Positions 25,975-36,073 of a stretch of 64,000 bases of DNA are shown piece by piece. A program made the translations under genes and the position numbers. The notes under the pieces are model-generated. The model was not told where the DNA came from. It worked only from the letters and a program-made list of their open reading frames with translations, and made no database searches. Source of the DNA: Gymnopilus junonius (taxonomy: Eukaryota > Basidiomycota > Agaricomycetes > Agaricales > Galerinaceae); contig JADNYJ010000096.1 in assembly GCA_015501075.1 (NCBI GenBank), positions 86,114 to 150,113 of the forward strand. The letters are read 5' to 3'. Position 1 is the stretch's first letter; each line of letters begins with the position of its first letter.

Positions 25975-26304
25975 AGAAGGCGGCAAAGCGCTCTGACACC
26001 CTCCACCGTACAAAGTCATATTGTACCCTGTAAATGGGGAGCCGGCTGCCATGAGAACATCCCTGTCAACGTGCCTCGTGAGATGGTAAGACATATAATG
26101 GAGAGCCATAACGTCAGCGTTGAAGATGACCATGTGAAGTGCTGCTGGGATGGGTGCGAGGGCTTTCAGCTTGCGGGTATAGGGGGTATTGTTGTGCATA
26201 TTGTTGAATACCACCTGGGGATTGAGGTGTGCCATTGTTTGAGATGTGGGTGGTTGGAGATTCCGGGCACGATCTATGCGTGTTCTGGTCGTATGGGTTG
26301 TTAG
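25975..26304 (+). CDS. Putative C2H2-like zinc-finger protein, C-terminal exon
   Basis: An open frame runs from a possible acceptor near 25,937 (GATTTAG) to the stop at 26304. It reads CKWGAGCHENIPVNV, EMVRHIMESHN, CCWDGCEGF, IVVHIVEYHL, then CHCLRCGW. The C-x5-C...H-x4-H spacing followed by a second Cys pair with H-x4-H resembles the loosely spaced C2H2 finger proteins common in agaricomycetes. No ATG in frame precedes the first Cys, so an upstream exon is needed and was not found. It could also be a gene remnant. Confidence 0.4.
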   Translation, partial: RRRQSALTPSTVQSHIVPCKWGAGCHENIPVNVPREMVRHIMESHNVSVEDDHVKCCWDGCEGFQLAGIGGIVVHIVEYHLGIEVCHCLRCGWLEIPGTIYACSGRMGC

Positions 26305-26432
26305 TAGTAAGCGCTAGTAAGCGTTGGCAGGGATGAGCTGCAAGACTGAACACCGCGGTCATCTCGGCACTAGTGAAAACTTGATAATTATTATTGAGTC
26401 AGGAGGTCTAATGCTTATAGGTAGATATCTAC

Positions 26433-27450
26433 CTAAACTCCGGGTCCAACGGGTGCCATCCAATTGTGTTGCATCGAAGGAATCCACCGCAAAATACTGG
26501 TAACCTCTTCCTCATCATCACGGCTAAATGCGAGCATATGTAAAGATTCGAGAGAGCAGGCAGAGCGTTCGAGGAGATCAATCAAGGCATCCGCTGGCAT
26601 TGGGGTCGGACACATATACAAGTTGTGAAGATGAGGAAGAGTGACTGACAAGAACATCCTCATATACTCATCATCGATGATCATGGATGTCATTTGTATC
26701 TTGAGGAGCTGTTCGTGTACGATAGTCACATCCGGGAATTGAAAGTCCTCCTCCGATGGCTGAGAGATGTCCAATAATGTCAGGAAAGTTAAACAAGGAG
26801 CATGTTTGATGAGCTCAATACATTCGTTAACCACAATCGGGTCGAAATTCCGTACGGTGAGGTTATTCCACATGATTTCCACTGATCGGTAGTGATAGGG
26901 CATCTCATTCAGAACCACGTTCCGTGGACTGGCGCCTTCAAGATGCAATCAATGGTCGCTATTATCTGGGATCAAAATCAGTTTGATGTTTTGAAGCATA
27001 GGGCAGTTGACTTGGAAAAAATATGTCCAGGACACAGGGATGCATAGCCGTAGTTCGAACCACATCCCAGAAGATTTATTAATTAAATTGAGGAGAGAAG
27101 AAAACATTTCCGGTGCCTGTCACGGATCTGCATCGCTGGTTGGCACATGGATGGATACGAAAAGTGGCAATTGACGCGAGCGCTCAAGCCACCCTTGCAA
27201 GACTTCTGTCCAGTTCCATAGGTATAACTTTTGCAAGTGAAGTTAAATTTTTATAACCGTCCAAAGGCGAGAGAAAGTCCACGCAGTTTCCCTCCAGTAG
27301 CGACACACACGCCCCAGAAGCCAGGGCGTAATGAAAGCAGGTGAATTGGCCTCCTGAAGTGCGCTGGGGACACACAAGAGAAATATTGAAGAGGTAATTT
27401 CAGGAGGAAGATCGGTAACAAGGGTCTTCTGTGCATGAATTCCAGGGCAT
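26433..27450 (-). pseudogene. F-box/LRR protein pseudogene
   Basis: Minus-strand sequence reads continuously as an agaric F-box protein. The F-box at about 27,410-27,260 reads DLPPEITSSIFLLCV, then LLGRVCRYWRETAWTFSRLW. A linker follows with WLERSRQLPLFVSIHV. Then come leucine-rich segments (KHAPCLTFLTLL, VTLPHLHNLYM, CSLESLHMLAF) and a stop at 26433. Three in-frame stops interrupt one reading frame: TAA at 27243-27245, TGA at 27120-27122 and TGA at 26949-26951. There is no frameshift. F-box proteins recruit substrates to SCF ubiquitin ligases; this copy cannot be translated whole. The last 171 codons remain open. Confidence 0.8.
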
Positions 27451-27787
27451 GGGCCCCGTAGGGTTTATTTGTTGAAGACAAAACAGACTGTACAGATGTC
27501 TAAAGGAGGGAACTTGAATGCATAAATAAGTAAATAAATTTTTAACAGTTGATGCTACCTTACCTAAAGGACAGAAGCTTACTTAAATGTCGAATTAACC
27601 ACCGGGTACGTTAAGAGAAGTAAAAATGAGTCTTCATCAATATTGAACTGAATGTCGAAAGATCAAGCTCGAGTATGCGGAGGTCGACGGGAACCCATCC
27701 GATTCTGACGAGGAAAAATCCAAGAGAACGACTTTCAGTCAATAAGAACAGTCAGTTCAAAGACCAGGACCCAAAGAGGTCCGCACG

Positions 27788-28290
27788 TTAACCACCAACT
27801 GCAAAGATGAAACCGCGAAGATGAGCCAAGCTGCCCCAGACAAAAACAACATCCGCAAAACCATCAATGACGGCAAAGCTTAAGCTGTAGCCAAGCCAGG
27901 CGAATAAGGCGACACTGGCTCTTCTTCTAGAGGTGGACAACGTTGGAAAGTAAAGAACAACTCGGAGGGCTGGAAGCTGTACATCTAGAACCAGAGGTAG
28001 CGTGATCTGCATTGATGTAAATTGGGCATAAATGAATCAGCCACCGCACGAAAAATCAGCTATATAGAACACGCATAGAATCAATAGCGAACACTCACTT
28101 GGAGAAAGTCAACATTAGGCGACGCGACCTCAAAAACACCAGGATTGCCTTCCGTCCCAGCTCCTCTCGTAGAAATCAGATAGCGTAAAGAAGGTAATGA
28201 CGGGAGATAGGCCCCAAGAGATGAAGCCAGAACGTGCAAAGATGAGCAGAAGACGTCGACTGTATCGTGCCACGAGCAAGAACCGATATA
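27788..28290 (-). pseudogene. LRR-type C-terminal fragment of a second F-box-like gene
   Basis: Two minus-strand exons are joined by a GTGAGT...TGCAG intron. The first (low end at 28099) reads HDTVDVFCSSLHVLASSLG, then PSLRYLISTRGAG and SPNVDFLQ. The second (27788-28006) reads ITLPLVLDVQLPALRVVLYF and closes with a stop. The L-x-x-L pattern fits the LRR half of an F-box protein. It lies upstream of the F-box pseudogene on the same strand, so it belongs to a separate neighbouring copy. The frame cannot be extended above about 28,290 because of a stop, and no F-box was found, so it is a fragment. Confidence 0.4.
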
Positions 28291-28454
28291 GATTCAGGCC
28301 ATTGCAAGAGAAAACGTGGGCCCGCGTCGTCCACAGAAAGAGTATCAGAGTTTCATCGCCCCCAATAGCCTGGAGATGAACGTCGGCGACGTACAGAGGC
28401 AGTTCAGGACCATGGTAAGAATGCTGAGGACGCTCAGGTCAGTGAGCGCCTTCT

Positions 28455-28483
28455 GCCGGTCAACTGTACAGTTGACGTCATCA
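28455..28483. repeat. 29-bp palindromic motif, copy 2
   Basis: The sequence holds the perfect palindrome GTCAACTGTACAGTTGAC plus TGACGTCA and is 28/29 identical to 19646-19674. It lies in sequence upstream of the LRR fragment and 290 bp from the 3' end of the polyprenyl synthase gene. Confidence 0.7.
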
Positions 28484-28773
28484 ATTCACAGGCGATTTCC
28501 TCGTACCATTTTCGCCTCTCATGATCAAGACAGCCAGTTTTGAATCCATTGTACTGGCTGGTGTTCTTCCTGCCGATCTTCATGAGCATTATCCTCCCTG
28601 TTTTATACTTATACCTCGCCCAACTATCTCGCGCTGTGATCTTCGTGCTGTCTACGCCTGGACTCCGACTTGGAAATTTTGTTTCTGCCTTTGTCATGCT
28701 ATAATGCCACCCAATTTGGACTGAGCCATGATCAACGCTTATATTACCTAGGCTCGTCTACGCAACTAACAGA

Positions 28774-31262
28774 TTAAATACTATGGTACTCGCCCATGTA
28801 CCGACACAGTGCATGAGCAAATACTTTCGCTTGGTTGTCCTCTAAGTGTTCCTCGACCGCTGCCCATGACTCGTCCACCATCCTTTGCGCATCCTCAATA
28901 CACTTCTCAACCACGCCGTACTCCTCCAGCTTATCAATAACATTCTTGGTCGTTTCGTCATCTTCCGGCTTGCTCAATACCGTTTCCCAAACCCACTTCG
29001 CCTCCTCTAATGGCATCATCTGGCCTGCTTTAGCGATGGGAATGCTGATCTTCCCTGATCTTATGTCATCTCCTCGCCTCTTCAATGGTTTCTGCGCCGG
29101 ATTTCCCGTCCGTTGCTCCTCTTTCTGATTCTGCACCTGTGACCCTCGCCGCATATCATACACATCATCCACAATCTGGAACGCCAATCCAACCCGTTCC
29201 CACTGTGCCGCCAATACTTTAGTCTGCTCAGATTTGGCTCCAGCGAATAGCGCCGCCATCTTGGCAATATTCCCCACGACAACCGCCGTCTTCAATCGGT
29301 GCACTGACAAGATACACCTCTCCAACGCAGCAGGCTCCGTCTTCCCCGCCAATATATCATCCAACAGTGACTGCTGCTGTCCCGCAATATCCAGTGCCTG
29401 ACCTGCATGCGCAAACCGCATCGTCTCGAAGAAGATCTCCAAAACGCCGAGCTTCGTCTCAGCAGTCAAATCAGGAATTGACTGAATAGCGGTATGGAAA
29501 GCGAAGTACGCGGCTTCACCTGCGTTGATAGCGCTGGCGAGGCCCCAGACGGTGTGGACGGCCGGCACGCCGCGGCGTATGGGACTCTCGTCTTGAATGT
29601 CATCGATTATCAGGGTACCGGTGTGGACAAGTTCTATGGCGGCGACTAGAGGTCTATATGGTTCAGGATCGCAGCCCAAAATAGAGATCGAGAGCATGGA
29701 CATGTAGGATCTCCAGGATTTTCCAGTTCCATTGATGAGATGGCGGACAGGAGCAAAGACGTGCTGATAGAGGATATCCAAGGATACATTCTGCATATAG
29801 CGAAGCGGGCTACTATCACTGACAGGGTTTGACACAGCGCTAGAACCGGAATCGGATGTGCCAACGTAATCCGTCGAATTGAAGCCAAAGGTCTTCATGG
29901 CGTGTTCCGGGCTGAGGAGGCGTTCTGGATAGATCTTGGACACCTCAAGCGTGGTCAGAAGAGCAGCGCGCTTCAAGTACTTTTCGAGACTTGCGATATA
30001 CTGTGCAGGTCGAATCTGTGGAAAAAATGACGATGGGTGAGTAACTTTCCGCCTGCGAGTACCAATCTGAAAGGAAACTAATTACCTCAACGAAGCCCAG
30101 CCCATCCACGCTGTCCTCGCCCAACTTCCCGGTTACCTCAACCCTACCCTTCCAATACGCTCTCCCCTCGCATATCGTCCCAAATTCCTGCTGCGGAAAC
30201 GCTGCGTTGAGAGTGAGTTCGACCTTCATTTCCGGTATGTTCAACTTGAACTTAGTCCCATAGTCATTCAGTGTCGACATTGAAGACCAGGTATCCAGCG
30301 CTTCCAAGTCATATTCCTGGCAGATGGTTAATTTTCCTTGAGGAGAAACAAGAAAGGCCTTCTTGACGCGTAAAGTAGCACTTCCATCGAGGACGTTGAC
30401 GTCCCAGAGGGTATGGAGCTTGATATCCCAGCCATGTGAGAGCTGCAGCGCGGCTGAGATCCAAGAACTCTCCGTTTCGTTGCCTGTAACCTGATCTCGC
30501 CTCCAACATTCCCTCCAGTTTCCGTCTCGAACCACGCGAAGACCCGGTGCTATCAATAACAACGTCTGCACCGTCCAATCGCAATGTTCCAGATACATCG
30601 CAGCGCGGGACAACAGAATGGCCAGCTCCACTATCCAGCTCATAGTGGATAGGCCCTCTCTCAATCGGCAGAATAAGATCCAAGTCGAACCCATACGACC
30701 CATCCTGTGCATGTGCAGTGACGCGATACACTTCCTCCGCAGAAGTACCATCTCCATCGACCCGTCTTTCCATCCTAGCAAGATCGTCATACTTCAAGTC
30801 GAGTACGACAGAACCCTCAGTCAACACCGAGACGGAATCATCGGCGAGTAAACGATCAGGAGCTGGGACCTTCCCCTTTTCAAGCATATCGAGGAACGAG
30901 GAACGAATGAAGGGATCCATCAGCGTGTCTGCTTGCATAGTGCGCTGGAGGTGGTGGAGGTGGTTGGAGTCCATCGCGCTGGTCGAGAAGTATCGTCCTT
31001 TCGAACTAGGCTGATTCGACGCGTTGAGAACGACTCCAGTCGTAGTGGCAGTGACTGGTAGCAATGAGATAGCGAATTGGACGACATGGGAGTGAACGTC
31101 GGATTGGGCTTGCGGATGATTGACGGCAGCGGAGGTGCGGTCTTCCTCAAGAATGAGATGAATGCGGAAGCTTTTCGACCATCGACGAGTGGCAAGTGGA
31201 AGTGGTATGACCACGGTCGACGCCATTCGGAGTTGGTGAAATGTGAGGTTAAATTCGGGCAT
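28774..31262 (-). CDS. CrtC/hydratase-like lipocalin domain fused to polyprenyl diphosphate synthase; apparent frameshift
   Basis: The C-terminal exon (28774-30015) encodes a class I trans-prenyltransferase of about 410 residues. It has the first Asp-rich motif DDIQDESPIRRG, the GQALDIAG and KTA motifs and the second Asp-rich motif FQIVDDVYD, so an active GGPP/FPP-type synthase is likely. A 70-bp intron (30016-30085, phase 0) joins it in frame to GLGFVE. This ends an N-terminal region resembling CrtC/kievitone hydratase/Diels-Alderase lipocalin pairs: IHYELDSGAGHSVVP, then GRAYWKGRVEVTG. Within that domain the frame changes near 30,540, from VVIDSTG to GLRVVRDGNWRECW, so one nucleotide is gained or two are lost. 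The start is 31262 or, more likely, the Met at 31226. Such a fusion suggests a diterpenoid or meroterpenoid step. Either the frameshift is a sequence error or the gene is broken; the synthase half is undamaged. Confidence 0.82.
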
Positions 31263-32401
31263 TTCAGCCTGCAGAAGATGGGTGGCTTCACTTGCGGCAA
31301 AAATGGCAACGGAAGGTTAGGGAAATTTCGTCGGATTGCTGACGGTTATAACATTTGAACATTGAAAATTCAACAGCACTGAAGCTGAGCCAGGTGGGGC
31401 GCGTAAGGAGCGATGTCGACACATTTAGTGAAGCGGAAAAACAAGATGGCAGGAAGAACGATTCCGCCTGTCAAGAGTGTCAATACTCATCAGAACAGGT
31501 TGACTCTTCCCGCACACGTTCTGATAGACTTGCAATATTTCCCACCATCGAAAAATGGAAGACCAATCAGGGAACCCTCAACTTGAAAGGATTTGAGGGA
31601 ATTTGTTGGCTCGAACATATTTCCCGTGAACGAGCGAATAGGAAGTTTGGCTGTATTCTTTCGTACATCCATCCTTTCAAATCACAGCCGCTCGTGCTAC
31701 GTACTACCCCATCGGTCCACAATTGTGTTCTAGGAAATTTAGGAAGACATATGGAGAATTCATGACATTTGCAAAATTGGCGCTCCACTCCTTAGGCTCG
31801 ATCTTTTATAAATGAATTCATGTCATCCGGATTTCTTGGATCTCCGTAATCTAAACCGAAAACATGAGTTGGCACCTTCTGGCGACAGTGCTTCCTCATT
31901 TCAATTCGAGCTTATGGACATTCCTTGTGTACCAATAAGAATAAGACCCAACTACTCCGGCGATATATCGTAGTATTGATGAATGGAAGCCACCATGGTT
32001 AACAGCTGAACAACAGCCAGAATGGTATCTACGTCATTAATTTTCTTCAATAGTCCAAGCGATAACCATGTTTATTTTCTTTCGCCTTTGTAGGCGACGG
32101 TTTTGATTTGCAATTTACCAAGGCAGTCCACTTAATTTTCGCCCGACCTCACAAAAGCTATTCAGTTCAATGTTCTATCCGGGATCAGTCATTATCGGGA
32201 TTTGAACGGGCAATTGACGATTGGCTTACAGTCGTCGTCCTTGGATATAAGAGAGTGGATCACAGGGACCTATTAGGACCCAACTCGATAACCGTCTTCT
32301 AAACTTTGTCCACTCTCAAAATTTTACTGAAAACGTAAGCCCTTTTTGTTTATTCATTTATCTATCCCTTTGCTCATCCATATGTCTAACCGACCCATCA
32401 G
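31263..32401. other. Intergenic region between the fusion gene and the secreted protein
   Basis: No gene is recognised. The last ~150 bp before 32402, with ATATAAGAGAGTGG near 32,245 and a C/T-rich leader, look like the promoter of the secreted protein gene. Confidence 0.5.
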
Positions 32402-32905
32402 ATGAAGTTCGCCAACGTCTTCGTGCTCCTTTCCCTCTCACTGCTGAACGTCGTGCCGGTCTTTGCCACTCCTGTCGCGGACGACGCCGCCACCGCTGCT
32501 ACTGCTGCGACAGCTGCCTCTGCCGCCACCGCCGCCAGCGCTCAGGCCACTTCAGGCGTAGCACCCATCCTCGCCCAGTTGTACCCCGGTGTCATTTCAG
32601 CCGTCACTCAACTCAGCCCGGGCGCCGCTCAGAACGTCACTGCTGCCATCAAGCAAGCCTGCCATGCCGTGAAGGACATCAAGACCGACGACGCTCAGGC
32701 CACTGAGGATGCCCCGACTTCCATCTTAGCGCCCCTCACTGGTGTCGTCAGCAGCATTATTTTTGCTCTCCTTCCTACTTTGGCACCTTTTCTTAGCACA
32801 CTTTTGAGTGTTGCGACGGGAGACACTTCCGCTTCCCCTTACATTGTCGCTACTGCCCAACAAACCTGCGAGATCGTATTCAATGGTACTGATGGAGCTG
32901 CATGA
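32402..32905 (+). CDS. Small Ala/Thr-rich secreted protein
   Basis: A single-exon frame of 167 residues starts with a classical signal peptide (MKFANVFVLLSLSLLNV...FA, cleavage likely after residue 22, before TPVADD). A run of AAT/AAS repeats (residues 28-48) follows, then two weakly related hydrophobic halves, each ending near one cysteine (QACHAV, QQTCEIV). There is one N-glycosylation site in QNVT and one in FNGT. The stop TGA is followed by GTGAGT. I recognise no domain. Small alanine-rich secreted proteins are common in agaricomycetes, but the function is unknown. A TATA-like ATATAAG lies about 155 bp upstream. Confidence 0.75.
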   Translation: MKFANVFVLLSLSLLNVVPVFATPVADDAATAATAATAASAATAASAQATSGVAPILAQLYPGVISAVTQLSPGAAQNVTAAIKQACHAVKDIKTDDAQATEDAPTSILAPLTGVVSSIIFALLPTLAPFLSTLLSVATGDTSASPYIVATAQQTCEIVFNGTDGAA

Positions 32906-33952
32906 GGTGAGTCGAGTACTCAACTGTTTCTGTGGCTATTCATTTTCCTTTTGACAAGGCCGTCAAAGTCCCAACATAAGCGCGCGAAGGCGGTGGTGGT
33001 TAAAATAAGGTGTGACATTCAATTGTTCTTATCTCTCATATAGTGATTACGCTCTCTAGGAAAAGAGACATAGTTCTTACGTTTTTAGTGTCGAAGTCTG
33101 TCGAAGTCTTTCTTGTGGTTTGATCATTGAATTCATTTGTACCCTATGCCCGTTATTGGGGACACTATTGGGGATGAATGTTTAGTAAGATAGATCCTAA
33201 GAATCGAAGTACAGATTGGCATACTCAAAATTTGGACGTGATTTTGGCATTTCGAGGAGACAAGAACTAGGGGAAATAATCAATGTGAGACGGAGAGAAA
33301 TTAGTCCATATGTGCTAAGACTTGAAAAGGTAAAAGACCCTCAGGGTCATTCAGATTAGTAGAGAATTCGGTACTGTCCAAGGCAACATCGTTACTAGTG
33401 CTCGGACTGACATCACCAACTCCTTCCGACAACAATTGGGCTAAATAAGGTTGAAATAACGCTCCGACAAGTCAAGAGAAATTTGTGCACATTCAACATC
33501 AATTCAACTCTTTTTGAGCTCGAAGAAATAAACACGTTATAAATTATGGATAAGGATGAGGTCTGGAAGATGTGGGACGCGACTGACGGAGGTTGACAAC
33601 GTTTAAGCGAGGTTGCACAGGAAGTGTCGGTACGGTGTATTTACTCTTATTTACCAGGACAGTCCGAGCCTGGACCGGGCCTCGCTCGACATGTGCTCAG
33701 CCTGGTCAAGGTCAACTCTGCGATACTTCTGTTAGCTAAATCCACATTGTGCTTCTGACAGATTATTTGTATATCATTTAAGAGGTTGTTTTGCTGCTAA
33801 CATCAGGCAAGACATCGGAAATTTGATTGGAAGGAGATGTGGCAAATAGCATTAAAGTAGGAATTCTTACGTCCAAAAGGAAACCAAAACGAACCAACAG
33901 GATTCATATCATACAGGCAGCAGTACAAAGGTACAGCAAAAGAAAGTACCCC
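32906..33952. other. Intergenic, nothing recognised
   Basis: No frame with protein-like composition was seen. Reads are short and AT-rich. Confidence 0.5.
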
Positions 33953-34730
33953 CTATTTCTTTCGGAAGAACAAATCACTCCTCAGGGCATACTTGACGCC
34001 TTTTGTTACGTCTTCGCCGCTATGGTAGAGCCCCCTCTGCTGGAAGACCAGAACACGCCCCTTCTTTGGCTCGATATCAACATACCTCTCATCTTTTCCT
34101 ATAATTCGCGTCGCTCCGCCTTCCACGCCGTCTTCTCCGAGATAAATCTGAATGGTGACTCGCGCTTGCCGACCATCTGGGAGTTCGAGCTGACCGTCCG
34201 CATGAGGTCTGAAGTAATGACCTTTCTCGTATCTTAAGAAACTCAGACGTTCGTTAACACTGTAATTTTTTTGTTAAATTACGACGATCTTGATATGGAG
34301 TGTGGCATATACGAAAAACGTACCCATCTAACTCCCAAGTCTGTTTGATCTTTCCACGAGGCCCAACAACCGTCTCCCACTCATCCCCAGGCTCGATCTT
34401 GACCAGCTCTGGGATATATGGCAGAAGGCGCTGATAGATCCTATTTGCCGCCTCATGATCGAAGCGCAAGATGCGTTGACTGTTCCTGTAATCGGTGTCG
34501 ACGTATTGCTGATGAGCTTGCAAGCCGTAGTGGACCGCCGCTTGCTTCCACTCCGAGTCGGATTCAGCTAGGGCGATGAGCTCGGCACATTCCTCTGAAG
34601 TGAACACGTCATCGAGGACCTTGACGTAGAATCCTTTATAGGTCTTTGCTACTGGGGTGTTGGAGAAATCGAAGACAGGTGCGTTGACTTGGCGGGCTGC
34701 TTGACGAGCTGCTTGACGGGTCAAGGGCAT
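33953..34730 (-). CDS. 2OG-Fe(II) dioxygenase, prolyl 4-hydroxylase type
   Basis: Two exons (34324-34730 and 33953-34259) separated by a 64-bp GT-AG intron give 237 residues from MPLTRQAARQ to LFFRKK. The double-stranded beta-helix iron site is complete: H-x-D in YFRPHADGQ, the distal His in GLYHSGED and the 2-oxoglutarate-binding basic residue in KYALRSDLF. The N-terminal half (YVKVLDDVFTSEECAELIAL, then YRNSQRILRF) matches the fungal P4H-like family. Such enzymes hydroxylate prolines or small molecules using Fe(II), oxygen and 2-oxoglutarate. An upstream Met at 34880 is in frame but the stretch between is not conserved in character, so 34730 is preferred. No damage is seen. It lies 2.7 kb from the polyprenyl synthase fusion, but a shared pathway is only speculation. 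Confidence 0.9.
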
Positions 34731-36073
34731 GATAGTCTGGGCGGTCTCGAGTTTACTTAGTACGTGTGTGAATGATAGATTTGTAGAAGGAACTCTCGAG
34801 ATACATACTCGACTGTCCTTGATTATATCTTCAGAGATGTCGCGCCTCCGAGGATGACAGTAGTTCGAGTCAGGAGTCAAGAAGGAGGCTGTGCATGCAT
34901 CGTTCTGGGTACGTCAACGTGCCGAACTAACCTGTCTGTGACACTCCATGCTGCAGTGTTGCGGTGGTAGTCTGTCACTTTTAGGGAATTAATAAGTCGT
35001 AAGGCGACACCCCATGAGAAAGGTTACCATGCATAGTCAAAGATATCGTCGGATGATCAGATGGATGGCAAATGTTGAAGGCTAGACTCATTACTGTATC
35101 TAGCAGTATAGATGAAACAATCGGCAAGTTCACTGACATCGACGAGTATTCGACACACCAAAGGCGAACCCTTTCATCTGAAGGTAAAGGTCCAAAGACG
35201 TCGCAGAACCCAAATGATACAAATGTCGGAGTTACTGGAGGAAAACAGTCCATTTTTTCAGATACGCCGTCGATAGGGCGTCGAGTACAACTGAGAAGAA
35301 ATCAGCTGCTATGCGGGGGGCTTTTGAGAGGGAAACACATACTGAATCTCACTGTTTCCGTTCCCGCTAATTTCCTATATCCACCGCCCTAGATTCGAAA
35401 ATTGCGGAATCTTGAATGTATTGCGTGGCAGAACGTTGGAGGTCAGAACCAGCCTGGAGTAGGCCGAGTGAAACTAAACATATAATGAGTTAGCTACCAC
35501 ATGCTTTACTCGTAAGTGGAGAACCGACACTTACCTGATGATACAGCCTGAAAACCTCTTTTACATCAGCCAAAAGTCTTCTCATTAAAGGAATTGTTGA
35601 AGAAAGACACCGGTAATGAAAGGCCAAAGCCGGAGGGAGGTCGTAGCGTCAGATGCTGGAAAGGTTCGGCTGAGGCATGTACAGAGCAGCAAGAGGTTGC
35701 GAAGAAGTGGGACACGGTTTGGACGCGGTGGAAGAATACAGGACGCGTAAGATGTCTGTTTAATCTTGTTATCATGATCCTCCGAGCGTTCGGCATCTGA
35801 TATCACCTGTCAAACCGTCTGTACATCTGGCCCTTTTCTACGCCGACTCGCGCTTCTACAATTATATACATCTCAGGGCTCTCGAGTCCTGATAATCATA
35901 CCATACACTCCATATAAACAATATCAGATTCCGCTTCTTTGGCCTGCTCTCGAAGTGATAGCACTGGTTCATTCTCACCGCTCGCACACCAACTCGGGGA
36001 ACTCTACATAAGTTGGGACATCGAGTGCATTTAAAATACTTACTATCCAAGAAAGTATTAATCCACTGTATTC
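34731..36073. other. Unresolved interval
   Basis: Minus-strand stretches read as protein (LQAGSDLQRSATQYIQDSA near 35,400-35,460; AADFFSVVLDALSTAYLKKW near 35,250-35,310; PSDERVRLWCVEYSS near 35,150). No consistent exon chain or known domain could be assembled. They may be remnants of a decayed gene. Confidence 0.3.

Noticed and set aside
33953..34259. Plus-strand frame (33827-34237) opposite the dioxygenase
   Set aside because: It is the antisense of the dioxygenase second exon, which carries the catalytic H-x-D and distal His on the minus strand.
28774..34730. A confident terpenoid biosynthesis cluster (fusion gene plus dioxygenase)
   Set aside because: Only two candidate enzymes lie near each other, with a secreted protein between, and no terpene synthase, P450 or transporter is visible.
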